From assembly GCF_003860345.1 (NCBI RefSeq), contig NZ_CP034179.1, positions 1,550,001 through 1,614,000 on the forward strand: a stretch of 64,000 bases of DNA. The letters are read 5' to 3'. Source of the DNA: Caenibius tardaugens NBRC 16725. Its GTDB lineage: Bacteria > Pseudomonadota > Alphaproteobacteria > Sphingomonadales > Sphingomonadaceae. The translations under genes were made by a program, and so were the position numbers. Below, piece by piece: positions 8,206 to 18,027 of this stretch; the stretch's first letter is position 1; the number at the start of each line of letters is the position of its first letter. The notes under the pieces were generated by a model. It worked only from the letters and a program-made list of their open reading frames with translations. It did not search any database and was not told the origin of the DNA.

Positions 8206-9146
8206 GCCGGGCAGAGCTTCTTCTGGCAGTGGACGGCCTGATCCGCGACACCAGCTATGCGATGATCGAGATCCAGCGCGACAACGCCCTGATCGAAGTG
8301 GCGGAAGAGCAACTGGCCAGCATACTTGCCATCAACACGCTGGTGGAACATCGCTATCGCCTTGGTGCGGCGACCAAATCGGATGCCTTGCAAGCGCGGG
8401 CCCGGGTACAGGCGGCCGACGCCACAATCCAGGAAATCGAGGCGGAGCGGCGACGCTGGAACAGCAATCTCGCCTATATGCTTGGCCAGCCCACACCGCC
8501 TGACATTGCCCCGTCAGCCTCTCCTGTCCTGAACGATGCCTGCGCCGGGGGGGAGCCGGACTGGTCGCATGTTCCTGCCGTCATGCAGGCGCGGGGGGCA
8601 CGCGATATCGCCGAAGCGGAACTTGACCACAGCAAGGCCGAACGGTTGCCGACCATCACGATCGGTGCGGGTGGCGGCACGGATTTACACGATCCGTTTT
8701 CCGGCCATGCCGAGTACAACTTCGGCATCAATATCTCGAGCGACCTCTACAGTGGCGGCGCAAAACGCGCGCGCGCGCGCAGTGCCCGTTTTGCACTGGG
8801 CGCCGCCGATGCCGCCGAAGCGAAAACCCGCCTGGAAGTGAGCCGCCTGCTGGCCGAAGCAGAGCGGCAGATCAGCAGCCTGACCGACGTGATCGGCACG
8901 TTGCAAGCGCGGCAGGCAAGCATGCGCGAAACGGGAAAACTTTATCGCCTGCAATACCTCGACATGGGCACGCGCACATTGGTCGATCTTCTCAACGCAG
9001 AACAGGAACTCCATCAGGTGCGGTTCGAAATGGTCAACACCACGCATGATATTCGCAGGCTTCAGGCGGATTGCCTGTACCAGACCGGCGTTCAGCGCGC
9101 GGTGTACGGGCTGAGCGGATCATCGGTACGGGGGGTGACGTTATGA
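8191..9146 (+). pseudogene. TolC-family outer membrane efflux protein, 5' part missing
   Basis: C-terminal two-thirds of a TolC/LapE-type outer membrane channel that would export the adhesin. The coiled-coil hairpins are visible (LVEHRYRLGAATKSDALQAR, LLNAEQELHQVRFEMVNTTH), as is the membrane strand region GINISSDLYSGG. The signal peptide and roughly the first 130-150 residues are absent: coding similarity starts directly at the end of a truncated adhesin repeat at 8190/8191, in a different frame. No start codon with a ribosome-binding site suits it. Its stop overlaps the ABC exporter start (ATGA). Confidence 0.72.
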
Positions 9147-11311
9147 CCGCGATCGACCCCGTTCCGCCGACTGCGGCCGAAGCCTCAGCTGCGGATGCAT
9201 TTCAGCACCAGCCATGGATCGAAGCCTTCCGGGCCATTGCCCGGCATTATCGCCTGCCTGCCCCCGGGGAAGATGTCCGCCTCGCCGCGCAGTGGCAGGA
9301 TGCGGACAATGAGGATGAACGCATTGCCGCTCTTGCGCGCAAAACGGGGCTGCAACTTCGTTTTCAGGCCATCGACAAGACCCGGATAAGCCCGGCCCAC
9401 CTGCCGCTGATCGTGCAGTTCGCTGACGGGGCATTGGGGCTCGTCACCGGCATCGACGCCGCGGGCGAGGTGAGCGTGGCCATGGTCGGGGAAGCAGGGC
9501 TTGAAACCCGGATGCGCGCCGACATGTTGGTGGCATCCGCCGCGCGGTGCATCATCGCGCGTCCGATCGCCGCAATGCGCGATGCGCGCGTGGACGCCTA
9601 CATCCGCCCTTATGAAGAACATTGGCTCCGGCGGATTCTGTTCACGGACATCCGATCCTATGCCAACGTGCTGATCGCCTCGCTCGCCGCCAACACACTC
9701 GCGCTGGCTGGCATTCTGTTCTCCATGCAGGTTTATGACCGGGTCATTCCAGCGGAATCGTTCCAGACGCTGTATATCCTTTTCGGCGGTGTCTTGCTGG
9801 CGATCGGGTTCGAATTCCTGTTCCGCCGGTTGCGCATGCGGATTATTGATGTGCTTGGCAAACGCGCCGATATGCGCATGTCCGATCAGGTTTTTGGCCA
9901 TGCCTTGCGCGTGCGGACACGCGAACGGCCCTCCTCTACGGGCACTTTCATTGCCCAGTTACGCGATCTGGAACAGGTCCGCGAACTCCTGACATCGACC
10001 ACGGTTGCCGCCGTTGCGGACATTCCCTTCTTTCTGCTGTTCTTTGCCATTTTCTGGTCCATCGCAGGGGCACTGGCACTGGTTCCCGCGGCCGCACTGA
10101 TCCTGCTGTTCGTGCCGGGGCTGCTCGCCCAGAAAAGGCTGCGGGCCTATGCCCAGCAGGCCATGCGCGAAAGCTCCTTGCGCAATGCCATGCTGGTCGA
10201 AGCCGTGCAGGGGATCGAGGATATCAAAGTGCTGCAGGCAGAACATCGCTTCCAGCAGCAATGGAACCACTACAACGCCACCACGGCGGAATCGCAACTC
10301 AAACTGCGCGAACTGACCACCAGCCTGACCGTATGGGCGCAAAATGTGCAGAACGGTGTCTATGCCACCATTATCCTTGTTGGCGCGCCACTGGTTATGG
10401 CTGGCGAGATCACAACGGGTGTGCTGGTCGGCGCGTCGATCCTGGGATCGCGCATGATCGCACCTGTCGCCCAGATCAGCACGCTGCTGACCCGACTGCA
10501 GCATGCCAAAGTCGGCATCGGCAGCCTGAACCAGATCATGGCGTTGCCGGTCGACAACCCCGATGATGAACATCGCCTGCAAGTGCCGGCTATCACCGGC
10601 GATCTGACCTTCCGGACTGCCGTGTTCCGCTATAACGATGCCAATAGCCCGCCAGCCCTGACCGTATCCGACCTGCACATCGAAGCGGGGGAGAAAATCG
10701 CCATTCTGGGCCGCAACGGCGCAGGCAAATCGACCCTCCTGCAGGCATGTTCAGGCCTGCTGATACCCGTTTCGGGCGAAGTGGCATGCGATGGGCTGCC
10801 TCTGCATCAGATCGACCCGGCCGATGTACGGCGCGATATTGGCCTGCTCAGCCAGAACAGCAGGCTTTTTCACGGCACCATCCGCGATAACCTGACTCTG
10901 GGCCGCGCACAGGCAACGGACGAGGAAATCCTCAAGGCTCTGGAAGCGGCAGGAGCGCAGGATGTGATCCGCCGCTCCACTGCCGGTCTCGAACATATGG
11001 TACTCGAAGGCGGGCGGGGCCTGTCGGGCGGCCAGGTGCAGGGCTTGCTACTGGCGCGCCTCCTGATCCGCGAACCGCGCGTGGCCTTGCTGGACGAGCC
11101 GACCGCCGCGATGGACGAGGCAGCGGAGAACCAGTTCATTGAACGCTTCAAGACATGGAGCCGGAACCGCACAGTGTTGATCGCCACGCATCGCACGCGT
11201 GTCCTCGAACTGGTCGACCGGATCATCGTCATCCACAATGGCCGGATCGCACTGGACGACCGGAAAGCAGCTGCCTTGCGCACGATGCAACAACGGGGGC
11301 AGGCGGCATGA
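9143..11311 (+). CDS. Type I secretion ABC exporter, LapB-like
   Basis: Inner-membrane ATPase/permease of a type I secretion system for the adjacent adhesin. The 722-residue product has an N-terminal C39-like domain (about 1-150) without a catalytic Cys, so it probably recognises rather than cleaves the substrate. A six-helix transmembrane domain (about 165-440) follows, then a nucleotide-binding domain with Walker A GRNGAGKSTLL near 522, signature LSGGQ near 626, Walker B VALLDEPTAA near 650 and a switch His in IATHR near 681. ATG 9143 overlaps the TolC stop, as does the next gene at the other end, giving one tightly coupled operon. Confidence 0.9.
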   Translation: MTAIDPVPPTAAEASAADAFQHQPWIEAFRAIARHYRLPAPGEDVRLAAQWQDADNEDERIAALARKTGLQLRFQAIDKTRISPAHLPLIVQFADGALGLVTGIDAAGEVSVAMVGEAGLETRMRADMLVASAARCIIARPIAAMRDARVDAYIRPYEEHWLRRILFTDIRSYANVLIASLAANTLALAGILFSMQVYDRVIPAESFQTLYILFGGVLLAIGFEFLFRRLRMRIIDVLGKRADMRMSDQVFGHALRVRTRERPSSTGTFIAQLRDLEQVRELLTSTTVAAVADIPFFLLFFAIFWSIAGALALVPAAALILLFVPGLLAQKRLRAYAQQAMRESSLRNAMLVEAVQGIEDIKVLQAEHRFQQQWNHYNATTAESQLKLRELTTSLTVWAQNVQNGVYATIILVGAPLVMAGEITTGVLVGASILGSRMIAPVAQISTLLTRLQHAKVGIGSLNQIMALPVDNPDDEHRLQVPAITGDLTFRTAVFRYNDANSPPALTVSDLHIEAGEKIAILGRNGAGKSTLLQACSGLLIPVSGEVACDGLPLHQIDPADVRRDIGLLSQNSRLFHGTIRDNLTLGRAQATDEEILKALEAAGAQDVIRRSTAGLEHMVLEGGRGLSGGQVQGLLLARLLIREPRVALLDEPTAAMDEAAENQFIERFKTWSRNRTVLIATHRTRVLELVDRIIVIHNGRIALDDRKAAALRTMQQRGQAA

Positions 11312-12495
11312 GCGCGCAGGATGCCTCCGACATCTGGAACTGGGACGATCCGCAGGACAGGCGCCTGATATCGGCCAGCCGGATCGTGCAATTGCTGGGC
11401 CTTCTGCTGGTGGTCGGGTTGATCTGGGCATGGTTGGCCGAACTGGACGAAGTCGCAACCGGCAGCGGCCGCGTGGTCCCAACCTCCCGCGAACAGATCA
11501 TCCAATCACTCGAAGGGGGCATTCTGGCCAAACTGTTTGTACGGCAGGATACACTGGTGCAGCCCGGCCAGACACTCGCCCAACTGGATCCCACGCTTGC
11601 CGGTTCCACAGTGGAAGAAAGTGCCGCCAAATATCGTGCCGCCCTCGCCGCCTCCGCCCGGCTGCGGGCAGAAGTCAACCAGACACCGCTGACATTCCCT
11701 TCCGAGCTTGCGCAATTCGCCGATCTCAAAGCCGAGGAAACCCGGCTCTATCAGGCACGCCGGCAAAGTCTGGCCAGTTCCGTGGGGCTCATCGATGAAT
11801 CGCTGGGTCTGATCAGCAAGGAACTGGCGATCGGGGAATCGCTGATCGAAGTGGGCGCCGCGAGCAAGATGGAAGTCCTGCGCCTGCGCCGCCAGCGCGC
11901 CGATCTGGCGCTGAAAAAGGCCGATCTGCGTTCGCAATATATCGTGGAAGCGCGGCAGGAACTGGCCAAGGCTGATGAAGAGGTCAAGGCGCTGGCCCCG
12001 GTCGTGCGCGGCCGATCGAACACGCTCGATCGCCTGACACTCCGTTCACCAGTGCACGGTATCGTGAAAAGTATCGCGGTTTCGACGCTGGGCGGAGTGG
12101 TGCCGCCCAATGGTGAGATCATGCAGATCACGCCGCTTGATGATCAGCTCCTGATCGAAGCCCGGATCGCACCGCGCGACATTGCCTTCATCCATCCCGG
12201 GCAGCGCGCAACTGTGAAAATCACCGCATACGATTATGCCATTTACGGTGGACTGGATGGCGTGGTGACCACAATCTCCCCCGACACCATCAGAGACGAG
12301 GTTAAACCGGAAATATTCTATTATCGCGTGTTCGTGCGGACAAAATCGGATGCCTTGGTGAACAAGGCCGGGAAGCGTTTCCCCATTGTCCCGGGTATGA
12401 TCGCCACCGTGGATGTCCACACCGGCGAGAAAACGGTGCTGCAATACCTGCTCAAGCCGGTAAATCGTGCACGGGAGGCCTTGCGCGAAAGGTGA
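11308..12495 (+). CDS. Type I secretion membrane-fusion protein (HlyD/LapC family)
   Basis: Periplasmic adaptor linking the ABC exporter to the TolC-type channel. The 395-residue product has a short cytoplasmic N-terminus, one membrane helix at about 25-45 (LLGLLLVVGLIWAWLAELDE), a lipoyl-like half motif (SLEGGILAKLFVRQDTLVQPG), an alpha-helical hairpin at about 100-245, and a C-terminal beta domain ending KPVNRAREALRER. Start ATG 11308 overlaps the exporter stop codon. It is probably functional, although its adhesin and TolC partners are broken in this sequence. Confidence 0.9.
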   Translation: MSAQDASDIWNWDDPQDRRLISASRIVQLLGLLLVVGLIWAWLAELDEVATGSGRVVPTSREQIIQSLEGGILAKLFVRQDTLVQPGQTLAQLDPTLAGSTVEESAAKYRAALAASARLRAEVNQTPLTFPSELAQFADLKAEETRLYQARRQSLASSVGLIDESLGLISKELAIGESLIEVGAASKMEVLRLRRQRADLALKKADLRSQYIVEARQELAKADEEVKALAPVVRGRSNTLDRLTLRSPVHGIVKSIAVSTLGGVVPPNGEIMQITPLDDQLLIEARIAPRDIAFIHPGQRATVKITAYDYAIYGGLDGVVTTISPDTIRDEVKPEIFYYRVFVRTKSDALVNKAGKRFPIVPGMIATVDVHTGEKTVLQYLLKPVNRAREALRER

Positions 12496-14183
12496 ACACC
12501 CTCCTCTCCCGGCGGTTGGCCGCGCTTGAAGACGCGCTGGGGCCGATCACTCCGATCAGTACCGAAGATCAGGCTTTCATCGTGTTGTTCCTGTCCTGGA
12601 CGGACGGGTCCCGGCGCGCGACAGTGCGCACCCTTACCGGCCATACCACCGCGGAAATCTGGCAGAAAGCCCACGAAATTCTGGCGCCCTTTGCCGATTG
12701 CGCGACCTGGCTGCGCGTGGATCGGGTCAATGCGATCGAACGGACGGACTGGAAGACATTGCGTACAACGCTGCCCGACATCAAACGCAACTATTTCCGG
12801 CTTGGCATTTCTCTCGACGCGCGATTTACCCATGCGTTCCTCGAATGCGAACTGAACGCCAACGCCATGCTCTATGGCGGCCCCAGCCATGAAGGCGCAC
12901 AACTCAACCGGGGGAACTTCGCAAGATACGCCGCGGAGCGGCATGACCTTCACGATCTGGACTTCAGCGACCGCTGCCCTATCTGGCTGTTCAAGACCAG
13001 CGGCGCCTTTATCGGGAAAGACAATGTCGTCCACGCTCTCGACACGACGGGACTGAGCACTGGGCGGCGATCAATGCCGCCCTTGCGTGCCGACGACACG
13101 CTGCGCCTGATCACGCGCGGCAGCCGCTATCTCGCCACGCAGGTCCGCGATGACGGACTGTTCCATTACGGTTGGCATCCCTGTTTCGATAAGCCGGTCG
13201 ATGGGTACAACTGTCTGCGACATGCCAGCACCGTTTATGCGATGCTGGAAGCGTGGGAAGCCACCCGCGACGAGACTGTGAAAACCGCGATCGACAAGGC
13301 GCTCCACCGCCTGACGACGGAATTGATCAGGACTGTCGCTCTGCCTGACGGATCATCGGCGGCGTTTCTGGTCGATAGCGGCGACGAAATCAAACTTGGC
13401 GGCAATGCCTTGTCCATTCTCGCTCTGGTGAAACACTGCGAACTGACGGGCGATTTCCGCCATCGAGACCTGCTGGACAATCTGGCGCGCGGCGTGCGGT
13501 TCATGCAGGATGACGCGACTGGCGGATTTTTCCATGTGCTGCACTACCCTTCCCTCGCAATCAAAGCCCCGTTCCGCACGATTTACTACGATGGCGAGGC
13601 CGCGCTCTCGCTGATGCGGCTGTTTATCCTCACCGGGAAAAAATGCTGGCTGAACATGGTGGAACGAGCGTGCGATCACTTCATCCGCGAAGAACGCTGG
13701 AAAGAGCATGATCATTGGCTCAGTTATTGCGTCAATGAATTGACCATGTGGCGTCGGCACGAACGATACATAAAGTTGGGCATAGACAACATACGAAATT
13801 GTCTGGATTTTGTTGAAAGACGCATCACAACCTTTCCAACATTACTGGAACTCATGATGTCGGCCGAAGCCATGATTGCGCGGGTAAAAGCCGATCCGGA
13901 ATGCGCGCACCTCCTGAGTGGCGTGGATCTCGAACGCTTCTACGACGTTCTGCATTATCGCGCCAACTATCTCGTAAATGGCCATTTCTTGCCAGAAATG
14001 GCAATGTTTTTCGCCAATCCAGACAAGATCGAAGGCAGCTTTTTCATCAGGCATCAAGCATTCCGTATAAGAATCGATGATGTCGAACATTATCTTTCTG
14101 GCCTCGTATCTTACCGGAACTTCCTCATATCCCGAGAATCACGGCAAAACATGATACGAATATTGAACAAAGCAGATCACTAG
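12492..14183 (+). CDS. Uncharacterised alpha/alpha-toroid-like protein coupled to type I secretion genes
   Basis: A 563-residue protein with no family I can name firmly. It starts at GTG 12492, overlapping the HlyD stop as GTGA, so it belongs to the secretion operon. The N-terminal ~190 residues form an unknown domain. From about 200, repeated helix-hairpin sequences such as GYNCLRHASTVYAMLEAWE, GNALSILALVKHCELTG and YYDGEAALSLMRLFILTG look like an (alpha/alpha)6 toroid as found in epimerases, lyases and glycosidases acting on sugars. No signal peptide is apparent. A role in modifying a surface polysaccharide or the exported adhesin is conjecture. Codons in the last third become more AT-rich. 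Confidence 0.6.
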   Translation: MNTLLSRRLAALEDALGPITPISTEDQAFIVLFLSWTDGSRRATVRTLTGHTTAEIWQKAHEILAPFADCATWLRVDRVNAIERTDWKTLRTTLPDIKRNYFRLGISLDARFTHAFLECELNANAMLYGGPSHEGAQLNRGNFARYAAERHDLHDLDFSDRCPIWLFKTSGAFIGKDNVVHALDTTGLSTGRRSMPPLRADDTLRLITRGSRYLATQVRDDGLFHYGWHPCFDKPVDGYNCLRHASTVYAMLEAWEATRDETVKTAIDKALHRLTTELIRTVALPDGSSAAFLVDSGDEIKLGGNALSILALVKHCELTGDFRHRDLLDNLARGVRFMQDDATGGFFHVLHYPSLAIKAPFRTIYYDGEAALSLMRLFILTGKKCWLNMVERACDHFIREERWKEHDHWLSYCVNELTMWRRHERYIKLGIDNIRNCLDFVERRITTFPTLLELMMSAEAMIARVKADPECAHLLSGVDLERFYDVLHYRANYLVNGHFLPEMAMFFANPDKIEGSFFIRHQAFRIRIDDVEHYLSGLVSYRNFLISRESRQNMIRILNKADH

Positions 14184-14471
14184 AATTCTCAGAACATCCC
14201 AAATTTTGAACATCTGGCCGAAAGTTGGATGAAAATTTGCAATCCCCTGCGTGTCGGGCTTGGCGAACCGTTGCATTGAGGCAGGCATCGTGACAGAAGA
14301 ATACACGCAAGCCGGAAGAACGGGCCAGGCAATATTGCCCTTTGCGTAGTTTAATTACTTTTTACTCATAAGAAATGCCATGAAATTTATCTTAATGGCA
14401 TTAATTTCAAAAAATCCGTATCTCATATAATTTTTATGGGAAATACTTAAGAAATATTAAAAAGTTTTATC
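14184..14471 (+). other. AT-rich intergenic region upstream of a MarR-type gene
   Basis: About 290 bases with no supportable gene. From roughly 14340 onward the composition falls to very low G+C, with stretches such as TTAATTACTTTTTACTCA. It ends with the ATG of the MarR-type regulator. A promoter is likely, but no element can be assigned confidently. There is no strong hairpin after the preceding gene. Confidence 0.4.
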
Positions 14472-14840
14472 ATGCAGCAAGGAAAAGATATTTTTGAAAA
14501 TAAAATGATTTCTGAAGCCCTGCGACTTTTGAATACGAGGTCGCAGATGTCAGAATTTTTTAAATCCAACCCCCTGCATGATGGCGATTGGATCATGTTG
14601 TTAGAATTATTTATAAGCGGCAAGAGCGAGACGATTTACGTCAAGCAATTGGCACTCACTTCCGCTGAATCGGCGACAGCCGCTATGCGGAGAATTGATC
14701 GGCTTGAAAGTGAAGGATTGATTTCAAGACATCCTGATCATCGGGATCGGCGCCGAGTCATCGTTCAACTGAGCGAACAAGGCTACGCGGCGGTGCAAAT
14801 GCTGCTGCATAATATCTTTGGATCAGACACACAGGCATGA
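14472..14840 (+). CDS. MarR-family winged-helix transcriptional regulator
   Basis: A 122-residue product with the MarR winged helix-turn-helix: a recognition region around SAESATAAMRRIDRLESEGL and the wing ISRHPDHRDRRRVIVQLSEQG. MarR proteins are dimeric repressors or activators that respond to small ligands. The 5' third of the gene is clearly more A+T-rich than its neighbours, as is the upstream DNA, which suggests acquisition by transfer. It is a single gene between the secretion operon and the catabolic island, so its targets cannot be told from context. Confidence 0.75.
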   Translation: MQQGKDIFENKMISEALRLLNTRSQMSEFFKSNPLHDGDWIMLLELFISGKSETIYVKQLALTSAESATAAMRRIDRLESEGLISRHPDHRDRRRVIVQLSEQGYAAVQMLLHNIFGSDTQA

Positions 14841-15006
14841 TCGGGCTGTTGACCAAACTCGGTCGCTCGCAGCTGCGATTATCGCACCGCAGGTAATCCG
14901 GCAGGTCCGGCCGGTTGGCTTAAACGACAGGGGCACCGTGTCCGACGCAGGAAGCAGACCGGTGCAGTCTGCCACCGATCCACCCACCCCGAACCTCATG
15001 TGGTCG

Positions 15007-15450
15007 TCACTGCTGGTAAGCATCCTCGATATCAGGGAGCAGCGGTGCCAGCCCTTCCGGGATGCTGACGTTCGTTTCATCCCAAAAAGCCCGCAGATGC
15101 CTGATCCGCCCGTCAGGCGCGAAGGCGATATGTTCGATGATTGACAGGTTCATACCTGCTTTCTTCGCCTCATCCCTGACCTGCATGACGAACCGCATAA
15201 CGCCCTGATCCGCGTTGATGCGGATTTCCTCAAGCGCGGGCGTGAGCTGGCGGCCGGTATCCTGATGCGCAAAATCCCAGAAACGGGAAAGTCCATCGTG
15301 GCCGGAAAATGCGGGGGTCCCCACCGGATCTTCGAGAATGCAGCCATCATCGAAAATGGATAGCAGCAACGCCTTGTCGTTCGTCGCCCAGGCCCGGATA
15401 TAGGCTTCCAGCGTCGCCCTGTAATTCACCGTCTGATCCGCCTGTGTCAT
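15007..15450 (-). CDS. SnoaL/ketosteroid-isomerase-like (NTF2 fold) protein
   Basis: A 147-residue single-domain protein of the NTF2-like superfamily. The opening YIRAWATNDKALLLSIFDDG, the strand pair CILEDPVGTP and the ending HLRAFWDE are typical of SnoaL and delta5-3-ketosteroid isomerase relatives, where Asp/Glu side chains in a hydrophobic cone move protons in cyclic ketones. It is read from the same strand as the receptor gene 57 bp upstream, so it may be its last operon member. Function within a cyclic ketone or steroid pathway is inferred from context. Confidence 0.7.
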   Translation of the reverse strand: MTQADQTVNYRATLEAYIRAWATNDKALLLSIFDDGCILEDPVGTPAFSGHDGLSRFWDFAHQDTGRQLTPALEEIRINADQGVMRFVMQVRDEAKKAGMNLSIIEHIAFAPDGRIRHLRAFWDETNVSIPEGLAPLLPDIEDAYQQ

Positions 15451-15507
15451 CCTTCACCTTTCTTTCGCACCATCGTTGCGCCACCTCTACCCGATCACGC
15501 GCAAAAG

Positions 15508-17832
15508 TCAGCGGAGTTTGAAACCCACCGTAATACCCGCCGTAAGCGGTTCGTGATAATTCGCCACGATCAGACCACCGAAATTGGGGCCAAACGCGAT
15601 CTTGTTGTTCACCTTGCGGTAGTTCGTCAGATTGTTGACCCACAGCATGACATAGGCATTCAACCCACTGTCGTTCAGCGCGATGTCATCCAGCCGCAGC
15701 CGCGCATTGGCCACGGTCGACGATGGAATCGCAAGTTCCGCGCCTGTCGCGACCAGGGCAAAGCGCGGATCGTAGAGGCGCTGCCCCGGCAGGGAGAATG
15801 TCTTGCTCTGATACTGCACGTCGCCGCCCAGTGTGAGCTTGCCCCACTTTTCGCTGTCGAACAGGGTGATATCGGCCCCCACCGTAGCGCTGGTGCGCGG
15901 CGCCTTGGCGAAATAGCGGTTCGCGGCCACATCGACGATTGCGCCCAAAGGATCGGTATCGAGATACTGCTTGAACTTGGTACGCAGCAAACCGAGCGAC
16001 CCATAGATGTGCAACGCATCCACCGGCCGCGCATCCACCTCGATTTCCAGCCCCTTGATCGTCGCGCGCCCGGCATTCCTGTTGATGGTCGCTGCCGTGC
16101 CAGCCGCCAGAAACACCGGCACCTGCTTGTCCGATTCCTTGTTGTAGAAGGCCGCGATGTTGATCTGCAGACGGCGATCGAAGAACCGGCTCTTCAGCCC
16201 CAGTTCGAACGATTTGTTGAGTTCCGGCTTGAAGAAGCTGCGTACAGCCTCATCCGTTGTCGCTTCACCGTTGAAACCGCCGCTGCGGAACCCGACGCTA
16301 TACTTGCCATAGACGTTGAGATCCGGGCTGAATTCATAGGACAGGATCACGGTCGGCGTGAGATTGCCGAAACTTTCCCTGACCTTGTCACCCGGTTTGA
16401 TATCGATCGTGGTGAGCGGCATCGGCAAATCGAAGGGATTGGGCGTCAGCGCGAGAATCTCGTAATGCCGGTCGATCTGCTTGCGTTCACGCGTGAAACG
16501 CAGCCCGCCGGTGATCGTGAAACCGTTGGCGAACTTGTAATCGGCCTGCCCGTAAATGGCCCATGCGCGGCTGCGAATGCCGAACGAGGTATCGAAGGCA
16601 TTGCCACCGAAGAAGTAACTTTGCGGATTCCAGGAATCCCCCCGATCAGAGAGATAGAAAGCGCCAAGCACATAATTCAGCTTGTCATCCAACGCCTTGC
16701 CGGTCAGCTGCAATTCCTGGCTGAACTGTTTGAAATTGATGTCGAAACCACCGTTGGCGATGGGAAACGGGCTGCCATCGACATCGAGACTGTCGGAATC
16801 GTTGACTTTAACCTTGCGGTACGCGGTGATCGATTTGAGCGCCGCGCCCCCGAAATCTTTTTCGATGGTCAGGGCATGGCCGAAAACCCGGGAACGGTCG
16901 GTCGAATAGATATCGGTCAGAATATCCTTGGGACGATTGTTCCCGTTCTGGGTCTGCTGCGTATAGAGATAGGCAGGAATACCGGCGTAGTAGGGTGAGG
17001 CCGGGTCAAAGATATTGCCCGCGCCCACGGCAAAAATGGCGGTCATCGGGTGTTCTTTGGACCGCGAATAATCGTAGGCGTAGTCGATCGTCCAGTCATC
17101 CGCCGGTTGCCAGCGCACTTGCGCCATCACGCTGTCCCGATGGCGATCGTCCTGCCCGCCGCTGGCATTGGGGTTGATGCTCTTCGTAAAGCCATCGCGC
17201 CGCTGCAACTGGCCCGCGACCTTGACGAACAGGCGATCCGTCAGCGGCACATTGATCAACCCGCGCAACGCGCGATAATCGTATTTGCCGTACGTCACCT
17301 CGCCTTCGACCCGCAGTTCATTGGAAGGCTTGCGGGTAACGAAACTGACCGCCCCGGCCAGCGTGTTGCGACCGAACAAGGTGCCCTGCGGCCCGCGCAA
17401 AACTTCGACCCGTTCGAGATCGCCAATATCGAAAATCGGGCCGCTGCCTTTCCCGACATAGACGCCATCGACATAGATGCCGACCGTCGGTTCATTGACC
17501 ATCGACACGTTGGTCGTAACCGACCCGCGAATGGCAATTTGCAGCGACGAGGAGGTCGTATTCCCGGCCGTGATGGTCAGGTTCGGAGCGATCCCGGAAA
17601 GCTGGTCGATATTGTTGAGTCGCCGCGTTTCCAGCTGGGCAGCATTGACGGCCGACACCGCCACGGGGACCTGCTGCAACGATTGTTCGCGGCGCTGGGC
17701 CGTGACGATGATTTCCGTGTTGCGAATGTCCGATTGCGCATCGGATTGCTGCGCAGCGGCCGGCTGTGCGATCAGCGCCCCCGCGGCCAGCCCCATACCC
17801 CCCATTGCACGAATATAGACGGCTTTCGCCAT
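15508..17832 (-). CDS. TonB-dependent outer membrane receptor (first copy)
   Basis: A 774-residue TonB-dependent receptor with a signal peptide (AGALIAQPAAAQ), a TonB-box-like start (TEIIVTAQRREQSLQQVPVA), a plug domain (about 45-160, containing VEVLRGPQGTLFGRNTLAGA) and a 22-strand barrel ending in Arg. The large extracellular loops and the absence of a FecA-type signalling domain fit the sphingomonad receptors that import plant or xenobiotic compounds. The start is set at ATG 17832, with GGGGAGGG about 9 bases upstream; the open frame extends further but without a signal peptide there. It is divergent from the Dabb-domain gene. Confidence 0.9.
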   Translation of the reverse strand: MAKAVYIRAMGGMGLAAGALIAQPAAAQQSDAQSDIRNTEIIVTAQRREQSLQQVPVAVSAVNAAQLETRRLNNIDQLSGIAPNLTITAGNTTSSSLQIAIRGSVTTNVSMVNEPTVGIYVDGVYVGKGSGPIFDIGDLERVEVLRGPQGTLFGRNTLAGAVSFVTRKPSNELRVEGEVTYGKYDYRALRGLINVPLTDRLFVKVAGQLQRRDGFTKSINPNASGGQDDRHRDSVMAQVRWQPADDWTIDYAYDYSRSKEHPMTAIFAVGAGNIFDPASPYYAGIPAYLYTQQTQNGNNRPKDILTDIYSTDRSRVFGHALTIEKDFGGAALKSITAYRKVKVNDSDSLDVDGSPFPIANGGFDINFKQFSQELQLTGKALDDKLNYVLGAFYLSDRGDSWNPQSYFFGGNAFDTSFGIRSRAWAIYGQADYKFANGFTITGGLRFTRERKQIDRHYEILALTPNPFDLPMPLTTIDIKPGDKVRESFGNLTPTVILSYEFSPDLNVYGKYSVGFRSGGFNGEATTDEAVRSFFKPELNKSFELGLKSRFFDRRLQINIAAFYNKESDKQVPVFLAAGTAATINRNAGRATIKGLEIEVDARPVDALHIYGSLGLLRTKFKQYLDTDPLGAIVDVAANRYFAKAPRTSATVGADITLFDSEKWGKLTLGGDVQYQSKTFSLPGQRLYDPRFALVATGAELAIPSSTVANARLRLDDIALNDSGLNAYVMLWVNNLTNYRKVNNKIAFGPNFGGLIVANYHEPLTAGITVGFKLR

Positions 17833-18027
17833 GACTTTCGCCCTCCCCGATACCCGCAGTTTCTGGTCTGCTTTTGGTGACAGTGAGCGCAAACTTGCAG
17901 CAAAGAATTTTACATGCAATGTTTTTGGGGCACGGCGACCCCGCAACGCAGGGGAAATGGCCGATATCGTCTAAATATGGCCAAAATTGCGAAGGCGCAT
18001 AGGCAGGAGCCAGGCAGGGAGAGAAAC

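Noticed and set aside
15553-16998. A 481-residue plus-strand open frame
   Set aside because: Antisense shadow of the first TonB receptor, with no recognisable domain.
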